Shown piece by piece: positions 12,001 through 22,658 of a DNA stretch of 64,000 nucleotides. The translations under genes and the position numbers were made by a program. The stretch is from contig JAEHOE010000159.1 of NCBI GenBank assembly GCA_016858145.1, positions 124,001 through 188,000 of the forward strand. Reading direction: 5' to 3'. The number at the start of each line of letters is the position of its first letter. Positions within the stretch are counted from its first letter, which is position 1. The notes under the pieces were generated by a model. The model saw nothing but the letters and a program-made list of their open reading frames with translations. It did no database searches and was not told the origin of the DNA. Source of the stretch: Edaphochlamys debaryana (lineage: Eukaryota; Chlorophyta; Chlorophyceae; Chlamydomonadales).

Positions 12001-12148
12001 CTGCCGCGTCGGCCTCAGCCTCTCCTAAAGATGCCTCTGCTGGATCCGCTGCAGCAGCGCCGTCGCCGCCGTCGGCGTCTGGCGCAGGTAAGTCGACGGC
12101 TTCTTCAATGCCGGCCTGCTGGTTGAGCTCCAACTCAGTGTCGTCCAT
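6060..12148 (-). CDS. SHIPPO/ODF3-type PGP-repeat protein with long acidic N-terminal domain
   Basis: Exons on the minus strand: 9596-12148, 9303-9366, about 9166-8882, 8518-8713, 8026-8124, 7629-7825, 7168-7441, 6928-7002, 6624-6725 and 6060-6260. All except the start of the third join in frame with consensus sites. The first exon encodes 851 residues, mostly Glu/Ala/Asp (AEAEAEAE-type runs over about 100-650) and then Gln/Pro/Ser-rich. The later exons carry six PGP-Y motifs of the STPGR/SHIPPO type: SPGPGAYNP, SPGPVYLP, NPGPGTYAP, SPGPGVYSP, LGPGPIYNN and SPGPVYNP. Proteins with such repeats (ODF3/CIMAP family) bind ciliary or cytoplasmic microtubules. The acidic tract could instead contact basic partners. 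The Met at 12148 begins MDDTELELNQ. Three introns contain copies of exon edges, listed separately. Confidence 0.75.
6242..6389 (-). repeat. Duplicated 3' splice-site edge in SHIPPO-gene intron
   Basis: A 22-base segment containing the acceptor and first codons of the last exon (DYDPNT) is present exactly at 6242-6263 and again at 6368-6389, 126 bases away inside the preceding intron. The inner copy keeps its AG and could act as a cryptic acceptor. Confidence 0.85.
8269..8537 (-). repeat. Four decaying copies of an exon end plus donor site
   Basis: The true exon end (codons KASRQ followed by GTGCGT) lies at 8515-8535. Related copies occur at about 8435-8455 (close match, KASRQ then GTGGGG), 8350-8372 (weaker) and 8272-8297 (weakest). 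The period is about 75-85 bases, and divergence grows with distance from the exon. All are in the same intron and retain GT-like donors. Confidence 0.75.
9481..9616 (-). repeat. Duplicated exon 1 end and donor site
   Basis: The end of the long first exon (codons DPESITQ, then GTGGG) at 9593-9616 is repeated at 9481-9504, 112 bases downstream in the intron, with 24 identical bases. C-rich sequence beside it is also similar in both places, as expected of a tandem duplication. Confidence 0.85.
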
Positions 12149-13081
12149 GTTGTAGGGCCGAGCTCAAAGCGTCCAGTTCAGACCCTGTCACCGGGCGAGT
12201 TGCCAGACTCGCGGCAACCAGCTATGGTGGTGACATGCAGCACTTGCGCTAGTGCTATGAGCGCCCGCAGAGCCAATGATTCATTGCGAAGGCACCAAGA
12301 GCGCAGGTGAAGCGCTTGATGCTTCTCTGCTACGGCGTTGTGAGCAGCGCTCTAAGAGAGCCAAAACTTAGCGTCGCGAACCACGCAGCACTACCCCAAC
12401 GAGTTATTGCCTAGTATTTGTAAGCTCTACTTCTATCAGCTTGTACCGGTGTTTGCCAGAAAAACGCACCGTGGTCCGTGGGCTGCAGGGATTTGAGGGG
12501 CCCGATCACGCTTCCGTCTCCAAGACCGCGCGCCAGCCGCTCCAGTGGATACAGCGACCATCTGCACATTGTAGTCTGCCTCACTGGAAGCAGAAGAGCC
12601 GCATCCACCACCCGAAGTTGGCTCAGGGTTTCGTGCAATTGCAGACGCTCACTTCTGCTCTTACTCCCTCTGCATCTCACTATCTAGACTCAACGACCAC
12701 GACGCGCACCAGCTCGCTCTCTTCTCGGAGCCCGGGCGGGATCTCGGGCCTTGCCGCGTCGGCACCAACGCGGACTTGCGCGAACGCAGCCTCGCGAGCC
12801 ACCTGAAGCCTGAGGAGTGCCTCCTTGCCAGCGAGGCGGTCGCAGCCCTGTGGGCTCACGCTCGCGGTCCCGGTCCTGGACGTGGCGCTGGGCTGCCCTC
12901 GGACGCGCCCCGCCTTGACGTCGTCGAGGACTGCCCACTGCCGCCCTGCCCTTGCCTGAAGCCTTTCGGGCTGCGGTTCCGCTGCAAGAGCTGCTGCTGA
13001 AGCGAAGCACGGCGGTCGCGGGCGGCGTCGTTAGCTGTAGAGCTAAGCAGCTCAGGGCAAGCAGACATCAGCATCAGAGCC
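12149..13081. promoter_or_regulatory. Divergent intergenic region between the SHIPPO-type gene and ETF-beta
   Basis: These 933 bases separate two start codons on opposite strands and must hold both promoters and 5' leaders. I see no clear TATA box. Base composition is less GC-rich between about 12160 and 12700 than in the flanking genes. Frames such as 12776-13000 have no family resemblance. Confidence 0.5.
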
Positions 13082-16000
13082 ATGAAGGTGCTCGTGGGCA
13101 TCAAGCGCGTCATCGACTATGCCGTGCCCGTGCGGGTGAAGGCGGACAAGGTGGAGAGGGATGCTAGGGGGAGGGGGAGGGGGAGGGGTTATAGAGGGGC
13201 GGGGGCTGAGGTGGGGGGTGGGGACGGGGTGGGCGGAAGTAGAGTGGAAGGGTGCAGAGCCGCAAGCTGACAAGCAAGGAAGCGGGAAGGAGGGAAAGGG
13301 ATGAGAGGGGGGGAGCGGGTGGGGTGGAAGAGGAGTGTTGGTGGGGCAGAGCAAGCGGGCGAGGGGGTTGGGGACAGGGGATGCCAGGGGGGAGGGGGAA
13401 GGGATGCCAGGCTAGCGGTTGGGGGCAGGAGGGGGGCGGGGCTAGGTGGGGGTCGGGACGGGTGGGGACGGCAGTGGAGTGCACAGAGCCGCCAGAGATC
13501 GAGGAGGGAGTCGATTCTTGATTGGTTACCGGTATGCGAAGGAGGGCCCCGAGAGGCCTGGCGCTGCTGACAGCGGCACGTCCCGTCTCCCCCGAACCCT
13601 CCAATGCCCCCCCTCCCCCTGCCCCTCCAACGCCCCCCCTCCCCCTCCTCCTGCCCCTCGCCTCCTTTGTTCCTGCCCTCAGAGCGGCGTGGAGGCCCTG
13701 CTGCCCAAGCTGAGCATGAATCCGTTCTGCGAGATAGCGCTCGAGGTGCGGAGGGTGTCTGCAGGAGGGGCGGGAAGACGGGGCGTGAAAAGGACGGGGG
13801 CGGCGTGTTTTTGTATCTAAACACGGGGGTGAGGGACTGAGGGGAGGGGATATCAGTGGGTCAGAGGGTGGGGCTGGATGCCGGACGGCCCCCGAATCCC
13901 CTCCGACCTGCGTGCGTGTGGCTGGTGGCGGGGGCACAGGGGAGGGGTCTTGGCTGAGGAAGGGGGGGCCTTCCACCCGCGTCCACGCCCTCCAACTGCG
14001 ACGTACTCACGTACCCTCCCCTGCCTCCTGCCCCCCTCCCCCCCCCCAGGAGGCCGTCCGCCTCAAGGAGAAGGGCATTGCCTCAGAGGTGGTGGCGGTG
14101 TCCCTGGGGCCCACCCACTTCCAGGTGCGCGGATGGGGGTGGGGGGGCGGAAGGGTCGGCGGATCGGGGTTACGAACCTGCCATAGCAGGCTAACGTGTG
14201 TATGGGGGTCTGGGGCCACTTGGGGGCGGTGTAGCGGATCGGGGCCTACCCGTAGGGTCTCCCGCACCTAGGTTACAGACCTGCCGGAAGCACGGCCTGA
14301 TACCAGTGTTGGCATGTTCTGCCCGGCGTTATCGTCCTCACACCCGTACACTCACCCCTGAAGCACGGCCGGCGTGTCTGTCATCTCTACGGAGTGCGGA
14401 CCGCCCTCCTGCCCATGCCTTCCCCCACACGCCCACCCCAATCTCACCCCAAGCTCACCCCTCCCACCCCTCCCACCCCCCCGCAGGACACGCTCCGCAC
14501 CGCTCTAGCCATGGGCGCAGACCGGGCCCTGCTGGTGGCGCCTCCTGCCCCCCCGCCCCCCGCCCCGGGCTCCGCCGCCGCCGCCTCCCCCCCCTCCGAC
14601 CCCGCCGCTGCCGCCTCCTCCCCCGACGCCCTGCCCTCCCCCCTGGGGGTGGCTCGGGTGCTGGCGGCGGTGGCGGGGCGCGAGGGGGCGGGGCTGGTGC
14701 TGCTGGGGAAGCAGGCCATCGACGGGGACTGCAACCAGACGGTGAGAACATCTTTATGGTGTACAGAATGGGTTGGGATAACTTATAATCCTAGGTAGCT
14801 AGTCGCCGACCTGTCTATTGGGGCTTGGCAGGCCACAGGCGTGGACTGCAATTAGACGGTGAGGGCCGCATGACACGACTGCCATGCGACTGCGGGTTCG
14901 CTGCGGTTAAAGACCCTGCTTCTGCGCTTATCTGTGGTCCTCCCTCCCACCCTCCAAGCTCCCGTCCCCGCCCTTCCATCCCCCCCCCCATCCACCCGCT
15001 CAGGGCCAGATGCTGGCGGGCCTGCTGTGCCCTGGGGACTGAGTACCTGGTCCCTCTGCTGGGTCCCACTCTCCCAACCCCCCTCCCGTCGCCCTTCCAT
15101 CCCCCCCCCCGTCCCCCCCCAGGGCCAGATGCTGGCGGGCCTGCTGGGCTGGCCCCAGGCCACCTTTGCCTCCAAGCTGGAGGGGGCCAAGGGGGGGAGC
15201 AGCGTGCGGGTGACGCGGGAGGTGGACGGGGGCCTCGAGGTGAGGGGGGGGGGGTTGGGGTGAAGGGGGGAGGGGCGCGGGAGTGGACGGAGGCCTAGTT
15301 GTAAGGGGGGGAGGAGGGGGGGGGGTGGAAGGGGGGGAGGGACTCGGGAGGTGGGGGGCGGGGGGCGGGAAAGGAAGGGGCAGGCGGCATGGTGGAGGGT
15401 TGGGAGGAGCTGGCACGCCCCGCTTCCGGCTTGCCTGTTCATGGCCGCTTGCCCTCTCCCGCTCAGCGCCCCATCCCCGCTTCCCCCCCCACTCGTTAGG
15501 TGCTGTCGCTGTCGCTGCCCGCCGTGGTGACGGCCGACCTCCGCCTCAACACGCCCCGGTGGGTGGCGAGCGGGGGGGTGGAGCCGGGGGGCAAAGAAGG
15601 GGATGCCACCGCCAGGCCCAGCCTTTTCTTGGGTTTTCTTGTGTGCGAGGCTAAGGGGGCTGAGGGGAAGGGGCAGCGGGGAGGGCGGGGGGTTGGGGCC
15701 TAGCGCCGCTGTTTGAAGGGCTGCTCGCATGCTGGGGTAGGAACAGAAAGGGTGACGGGAGGACAGAGTGGCACCGTTGAGGATGGCGCTCCTGAGGAGG
15801 GCTGTCTGTGAAGAGAGCCAGCGGGAGAGGAGTCAGTGACCCATGCACCTCCCTGCCCCCCCCCCCCTCCCCAGCTTCGTGACCCTCCCCGCCATGATGA
15901 AGGCCAAGAAGAAGCCCATCGAGGCGCTGACGCTGGCGCAGCTGGGGCTGGACCCGAGCAGGGACATGGAGCCGCAGGTGGGGGGGAGGGGACTCAGGGG

Positions 16001-16301
16001 AGCAACGTGAAAGGAAGCGAAATGCACGGGGGCGGAGGGGCCGCTGGGGCTGCCCGTGTTGGGCCAGTCTGCGCCGTCAAGCTGGGCTGCAGCGACCTCA
16101 CCCTTTGGGTTCCACCTACCCCCTTGCCCGACCCCTTTTGCCTTTATCGCCCCCCCCTCATCAAGTCCCACCCCCTTGCCGCCCCACCCCCAGCTGGCCA
16201 CGCTGCGTGTGGACGAGCCGCCCAGCCGCGCCGCGGGTCGCAAGGTGGGGTCGGTGGCGGACCTTGTCCGGGCGCTGAGGGAGGAGGCGCGGGTGCTGTG
16301 A
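13082..16301 (+). CDS. ETFB: Electron transfer flavoprotein beta subunit
   Basis: Exons 13082-13150, 13683-13745, 14050-14124, 14487-14741, 15123-15239, 15500-15558, 15875-15977 and 16194-16301 join to 849 bases (282 residues plus stop) with every phase consistent. The protein starts [15 protein letters not shown] and contains [11 protein letters not shown], the nucleotide-binding [12 protein letters not shown] (143-154) and the family signature around [20 protein letters not shown], whose leucine-containing recognition loop docks partner dehydrogenases. With ETF-alpha it accepts electrons from acyl-CoA and amino-acid dehydrogenases in the mitochondrial matrix and passes them to ETF-ubiquinone oxidoreductase. 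The beta subunit normally binds AMP. It is about 30 residues longer than usual because of a Pro/Ala/Ser insert at 87-121. No ETF-alpha gene is in the window. Confidence 0.96.
14711..14858 (+). repeat. Duplicated exon 4 end and donor site in ETFB
   Basis: The end of exon 4 at 14711-14741 (codons for [10 protein letters not shown], then GTGAGA) has a degenerate copy at 14828-14858, also followed by GTGAGG. The spacing is 117 bases. The copy has substitutions and an in-frame stop, so it is not a usable exon. Confidence 0.8.
15001..15147 (+). repeat. Duplicated acceptor and exon 5 start in ETFB
   Basis: The acceptor and first codons of exon 5 (AG, then GGCCAGATGCTGGCGGGCCT) at 15121-15147 also occur at 15002-15027, about 119 bases earlier in the intron. 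C-rich upstream sequence is duplicated too, so the duplicated segment was roughly 120 bp. Use of the first acceptor would soon meet an in-frame TGA. Confidence 0.85.
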
Positions 16302-16453
16302 GGAGGCCCCTGGAGGGGCTGTGGAGCGGAGGCGTGGTGTGAGGCCCGGGGGGGGATGAGGAGGAGGCATGCTGAGCGGCCCGGGTGCCGTGGCGAGGAG
16401 ACGGGCTGTGCGGCCCCCGTGCGTGGAGGCACACGTGCACACGTGCACACGTG

Positions 16454-18579
16454 CTACTGTGCGTGCTGGGAGGGTTCTATGCCCGCAGGGGCCGTGCAGC
16501 GTAGTCCGGACGACGACGAAGGGGGATGCAGCTGACCGCACCTGGCTGTGCGCAACGCACCAGAAAGAGGGAGAGGCCGAGTGTGGTGGGGGGGGCAGGT
16601 GACGTGAGGGGGATACATTAGTAAGGCCGCAGGACATGTCCACCCTACCACGAAAGGGGGGGGGACGAGACAGGCGCGTGAAGTGCGGTGCATGGCGGGC
16701 CCAGGTCGCAAGCAGGGAAGGGGCAGCGGCGGGGAGAGAGGGCACGGAGCCTGCATGGGAGAGGGCGGCGCGCGCCTTGAGCTCCAGGGAGCAGGGAGCC
16801 AGCATAGGCTGGAGTCGTGAGGTCCCAGCGCCACGGGCCTCAGCAGGGGCTCCAGCCACAGCACCTCCCGCCGGGCCGCCAGCCAGGCAGCGCCGCGAAC
16901 CAGGTCCTGACGGGGGAGGGCAGGGGGGCAGGGGGGGGCAAGGGGTGAAGCGACAAGGGGGCGGGGACCCTGCAGAGCGCGCAGCCACGCACCTCGGGGC
17001 ACATGAAGACGCGGACCCAAGCGCTGCCACCGCCATCCCCATCCCCCTCCTGGAGGCCCCGGTCGTCCACCCGGGGCAGGCACGGATCCGCCTCTGCGCT
17101 CTCCCCTTCCCCCTCTGCCTCTGCCTCGACCACAGCACCCCCTCCCCTGCCTCGGTACCCCCGCCCCCGCCTCTGCCCAGCGCCGCCGCGAGCCCCTCCG
17201 CCCAGGCCCGCGCCAGGCCCCGCCGAGCCTCGACCGGAAGCGTGGGCAGCAGCTGCACCGAGGCCCCCAGCAGGCCGTCGTCAACCTCGCTTCCTCCAGG
17301 GCGGTAGCGTGGCAGCTGTCCCGCTATATTGGCCACCGAAGCGTAGGCTGCCGCGGCAAGGTCCTCTGCCGCCGCCGCCTGTGACCGTTCGGCGGCGCAC
17401 TCCTGGTCGCCGCTACCTGCGCCGGTGGAGGAGTGGGGCGGCGGCTGCCGGCCCTGGCGAGGCCGCACCGTAGCGGTGCCGTGCGCGGCGGCGCCGACGG
17501 AGGAGGTGGAGGAGGAGGCAGATGAAGCTCCCGCCACAACCCGGGCTATCTCTGGGGAGATCTTGAGGTCCGGTCCGTACTCGGCCTGGGGTGACAAAGG
17601 CAGCGTCGCGCCGGTATGGCCACACGTGCAGTACGGCCACACGTGCGGTACGACAACTCTGGCACCAGCACTCTTGCCACCGCCCCGCCAGCGCCCTGCA
17701 TTCCCCAAGTAACACGGGGCTTCCCCTTCCCTCCTTTGCTAGCCCCCTCACGCACCACGGCCGCCCCGTGCCGACTGCCGTACTCTGCCACTGCGCTGGG
17801 GGGTGCGTGCACGAGCAGCGTGCTGGGGTCCACGAGGGACAGCACCGCCGCGCCGCCCCCCTGCACCAGGTCGTCCCGCAGGGCCTGGGCCGTGCCTGAG
17901 GGGCATGAGGCGGCGATGTGGGTCGGCGATGTGGGTCGGGAGGGATTGCAGGGCCGGGAGATCAGATCAGCGAGAGGGCAGTGGCGGGCTGGCCAAGTGC
18001 GACGAGGGTAGAGGAGGGGCGCACGGAGTCACAGCGGCGGCGCAAGGAAGGCATGGCACAGAAGGGTGTGGTCAACCTGCGAGCGTGTTGACCCACCCTC
18101 ACGGAAGCGGACCAGGAAGAGCCGGGGCGCGTCGGACGTTCCTCCCTCGCCCCCGCCCTCGCCGCTTGGGTATCGCCCAGCCTCAGCGGGCCTGCGGCGG
18201 TGCAGGGCCGGTATTCGAAGTGCTGAAGTGTACGTTGCACGCTGATATCTACAGCTGCATGCGGGTAAATCATCACATGCGACATGCACGGCGGGAGGCA
18301 CGCCGACCTGGGCTCTGCTCCCCTCCGTGTATGGCCCCGCGCTCACCTCAGCCGCGCCGTCCCAGCGCGCAGCCGGACCTCCTCATCTGACCCAGCCTCT
18401 GTCTGGCGGCTGTCTGCCGTACATGTGCCGTACAGCACCGTACACATCATCAGGGCCCCCAAGAGGCCCGCATAAACCAGCTTGGGCGCCAGCCACCGTC
18501 GGCTGCCTCGCGATCCCCGCCGCGCGCCATGCTGCCGCCACCGCTGCGGCTCCTCCGGCCTGGGCCGAGTTACCGACAT
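16454..18579 (-). CDS. Protein resembling a subtilase N-terminal region, without catalytic domain
   Basis: Probable exons are 18347-18579, 18077-18198, 17756-17895, about 17587-16992, and about 16908-16454. The start MSVTRPRPEE is followed by a hydrophobic helix (LVYAGLLGALMMCTVLYG), likely a signal anchor. Then come RLFLVRFREG, a segment ending STLLVHAPPSAVAEYGSRHG, YGPDLKISPEIARV, WVRVFMCPE and LAARREVLWLEP. This order of blocks resembles the long prodomain-like region that precedes the catalytic part of some S8 subtilases. No Asp, His or Ser catalytic motif follows, and the ETFB gene occupies the next DNA on the other strand. A one-base frame change near the G-run at 17140-17165 needs a tiny intron, an indel or a sequence error. 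It may be an orphan inhibitor-like protein or a truncated gene. Confidence 0.45.
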
Positions 18580-18966
18580 GGCGGGTCCGGGGGATACCGC
18601 TCGTCACCCGCCCACTCGCCCACCGATGGACGCAAAGCGACGGTTGCCGACCTCGACAAAGGTCTACAATGCACCTGCCCTAAATCATTCAATCATTGCG
18701 TTGAGGCATGCGGTGCTGCTGCGGGTGCTCTGCTAGCGGAAATGAGCAAAGAGGCGAAGAGATACACACGCCAGGGAATGTATCGTTCCATCGTTGTGCC
18801 CAATCAATACACACGCACGCAATTGGCGCCCCCGTGTTCCCCTGCGCCCCTCTGCCCCTGCCCAGTAAACCCCGCCTGGAACCTTTAAATGTTGATCGCT
18901 TCCGATACAGAAGCTTAACCTGCCACCTACTTTGCTCCACAAACTGCCTGCACCGGCCGCACCTAT
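18580..18966. promoter_or_regulatory. Divergent intergenic region
   Basis: It lies between the start of the minus-strand subtilase-like gene and the start of the plus-strand MYND pseudogene. GC content is lower than in the genes. No individual element is identifiable. Confidence 0.4.
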
Positions 18967-21900
18967 GTGGCAATGCCAACGCCAGCCCGCGGCCGGCGGA
19001 ACGCCGCAGACCCCCCAAAGACAGCATCTAGCAGCCAACCGACCCTCGCGAAGCGCCTGGAAGGGCTGGATGCCCTGTCACAGCGACTTCTGGGCCTGCC
19101 GAGTCGCGATGGGCCTCGTGCGCCGCTTACCTGCGCTGAGCTTGGCAACCTCTTCTGCCGACTCGACGCTGCTGCAAAGTATCTCGAGAAGGACACGACA
19201 TGGAATGGAGCGGCGGGCATTCTTGGGGGCCCAAGCTGCTAGCGGGCATCATGCGCCTCGTGTGCCACACCGCGGCTTCCTGGGCCACACCTGGCTGCAG
19301 GGCCCGGTGTGGAGAGTCCGGAGCTGAAATCCAGGCGTGAGATCGGTTTCGCGGCCTGCAACCTCGCTGGACTTCTCCTGCACGCCACCGACCTCGAGCC
19401 TGGACCCGTAGCAGCCCAGCGGGCCTTCGCCGCAGCCGTCCTCCGCAGCCAGGCGCTTGACGCTGTTGCCAAGCAGCACGCTGCTTTCTCTGAGAGCCTG
19501 CGCCCGGGCCAAGGCCAGGAGGTCACGGCGTTCCGGCGCTCAGCCGCGGCCCTGAGCCTGAGCATGGGCTGTACCATGATGAATGGGCTGCAGGCCCTTG
19601 CCACGTCGGCGCCAGAGCACGACACGCTGCTCGCCGAGCTTGCTGCAGCCCTTGATCAGAGTCGCGCCGTGGAGCACATCGCGCGCCTGCTGCTGCTGCT
19701 GACTGCGGCACCCGGGCGGACCGGCAGCGTCGCCCCCGCCGAGGCCGAGCCGGGGTGGGCGGACTTTGAGGAGGCCATGTTGGGGTGGTGCGTGAGCCTC
19801 TTCTGCCAGGCCTACCGTGGTCTGTGCGTGGGCATCGCTTCAGAGACCCCGGCGATCCCCGGCGATCCTGCTGCTCCGGAAGCATGCTTGGCCCCGGCCT
19901 CCCCCCCTGGCTGCACCGTAGCGGCGGCCCGTCCAGCCGCTGCCTCCGACGGCCGACCCGTCGCCGCTTGCGAGGAAGCGCCAAGCTTCGAGGCTAGCAA
20001 TGCAGCCCTGCGTCGCGTCCTCACGGCACCCGGCGCCCGGCATGCCGTCATGGCACTGGGCCTGACGGCCCTGCGCGAGCTCGAGGGTGGGTTGAGCCAG
20101 GGCGCGAGCGCAGGGGCCGCAGGGCCCAGCGCCCCCTGCCCCTGCCCCTGCATGCACCGACCGCCGCCGGCCCGTGCCGTGGGCCGCCGCCACCAGCTCT
20201 TGTCCCGGTCGCGACTCTCGACCCCGGAGCCCTGCAACGGCCCATTGGACGAGCAGGCGTGTCCTCCCTGCTCCTGAGGTGCGGCTATGCCATGGTAGAG
20301 AGCCCACGCGCGCCCGGCGGAGGCGGGGTGCTGGGTCAACGGCCGCCGGGGCCCTTGGGGGCCTCAGGTGGGCCCTTGGTGGTGCTGGAGCTCTTCCGTG
20401 GCCTCATCAACCTCATTCGCTACGGCCGCCCGTGGACGACCCCGTCGGTACGCACCGGGCACGGCGGCTTGGCTTAAGACAGCTGTGAAGGGCCGGTAAA
20501 AGGGTTGCTAGCTGACAGGCCTCCACCCATTCCAAACCCTCAACTCCCCGCAGGCCTCCCCTCATTCTAAACCCCCAACTGCCTCCTTGCAACAAGGTAC
20601 CCCACGCTTCACCTCATCGCATGTGCTCACCTGCCTCCCTGTCTGCCTTGGCCGCCGCACCGCAGAAGCTCGCCCTCATCTCGGACGGCTGGCGGCTGGC
20701 GGCGGCGGCGCTGCGGCATGAGGTCCTGGCCGAGGGAGGCCGGCGGCCGGCCTTGGGCGAGCAGCTCAAGATGCTGACGAGCGTGACCTCCCTGGAAGCG
20801 TTTGAAGGTGGGCCGGTCGACAGTCCAGTGCCTCTCTTCATGTGCGATCACTCTTGTCGTCGTGAGCCTTCATGACCTGGGCCTGTCAAGTCCTTGCGCT
20901 ATTTGTAATGGCAACCTCCGAACCTGCCATTCGCACGCCGGCCCTCAGGCGGCTGGCGCTTCCCTACGGAGCCTCCGCCTCCGGGGCTGGCGGCGGCGCT
21001 GGCGGGCGGCGCGCTGCCCTGCCTGGAGCGCCTTCTGCGCCGCGCGGGCGAGGACCCCCAGGGGCTGGAGGCGGAGCTCGTCGCTTGCGAGCCTGTAACC
21101 ACCCCCTGGGGCGCCATCTTGCCGTTCCTGGCCTACGGCGATCCGCTGCAGGCGGCGGCCTTCCTGGCCTCCGCCACCAAGCTCCTGCGGCGGACCCACG
21201 CGCGGGCCCTCCTGCGGTCCGAGCGGCACGGGGATGGGGCGGGGCTGTCCGTGGTGAAGGGGCTCCTGCTCACGGTAGACTACCCGCACAACCCCGGCTC
21301 CCCGGCGCCTGCGGTCCGGGACCGCCTCGCCCTGGTCCTGTCCCTGGCGCTGCCCGAGTGGCTGCCGGAGCTGTCCAGGCTGGCGCTGCAAGCGGCGGCG
21401 CAGGAGCTGGAGGCGTGGCGGCAGGAGCAGCTGCCCCGGCACGTGCGGAGGAAGCAGCAGGGCGGCGGCCCTTGCGCGGCCGGGGGCGTGTTCTCGTGCC
21501 TGTACGCGGTGCTGTCCTCCATCGGTGCCGTCACCGCCGGGCTCGATGCGCTGCAGCCGCCGCCGCTGCCGCAACCGGCGAGCGGAGACGCAGGCTCCAT
21601 TGCCGCCGCCGCTGCCGCCGCCGCCAGCAGCGGCGGAGGCGGCGGTGGCGCAGCTGGTTCGCAGGCCGAGGGCTGGCGGCAGGCGGGGCTGACGGAGGCG
21701 GGTGGTGGGCGCGTCGTTAGGGCTGCTGCACCGCCGGAGGCCGCAGATGCGTTCGGCTGGGACTGGGGGCTGGGCCCGGGGCCTGGGACGAGGCCCAACT
21801 GCGCCCGATGCGCAAGGCCTGGGACGGGCATGCTTTTGTCATCACATCATCGTGGATGCGCTCGGGGGGCTGGTGTCTGCCTGGGGATTACGGGCTGGGA

Positions 21901-22658
21901 GTGCATGGGTTCGGGCTGGAGCGAGCGGGGCCGTGGCGGCATGCAGCGGTCAGGCGGTGTGCTCTCCGGCGCTGAGCTTCGCAAGTGCTGCTGCATCAGG
22001 AGTCGTACCTCTCTCTTCCTGCTTGCGCGACCGGCCCCCCGCCCCTCCCCAAACCCTTGTTGCGTGCGTGCAGGCCTGGACGACGTCGCCTGGCGACAGG
22101 ACTGCGCGGGAGGGCTGGACGCAGCTGTACGGCTGGACGGCTTTCTTGGCCGTGCGCCTGGCCCGCACCCACCCAGCGGACGTGCGGAGGGCGCTCAGCG
22201 GCTCCGGCTCCACGCCTGCGGGCGCCGCCTTTTCCTGGACGCCGGAGGCCCTGCGGACCGTTGCCGCGAAGCTCGGAGAGCAGGCGGACCTAGCGGGCAT
22301 GGCGGCAGCGCTGGAGGACGTAGCAGGGCAGCTGGAGGCCTGGGGCCCGGGCGTGGAGCGCGGCGTCAGCGTGTCTGAGGAGGTCTGGAGGGCGGTATGC
22401 GGCTTTGCAGAGCCGACGTGTACGGGGGTAGTCGTGGCGGGCCGGCTGGTGTCCCCGGCCGAGGCGCGCCGCCGCCTGGGCTTGACGTCCTGCTCCAACC
22501 CGGCCTGCGTCAGCCTGTAGGGCGACAGCGAGGCGGGGCTGCAGCTGCCGCAGGCGTGCGTGCAGTACCGGGGAGCCGCCTCCTACTGCTGCCGGGCGTG
22601 CCAGACGGCGCACTGGCGGGCGGGCCACCGGCGGGAGTGCGGCAGCCTGAGGGGATAA
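18967..22658 (+). pseudogene. MYND zinc-finger family pseudogene (green-algal expanded family)
   Basis: The conceptual product starts MAMPTPARGRRN, continues with LSQRLLGLPSRDGPRAPLTC and FCRLDAAAKYLE, then long helical segments, and ends in a MYND-type Cys/His cluster (CSNPAC, YCCRACQTAHW, HRREC). Introns follow about 20450, 20810 and 21830. Several breaks are visible. A base is lost near 19232, which brings TAG after GGPSC. A second frame change near 19288 returns to the first frame. A third lies near 20255. A TAG at 22518-22520 splits the zinc finger, after which the same frame stays open for 45 codons to TAA at 22656. I recall large families of this architecture in green algae. MYND domains bind proline-rich peptides, but the function of this family is not known to me. 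A gene with unusual splicing is a less likely alternative. Confidence 0.7.
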
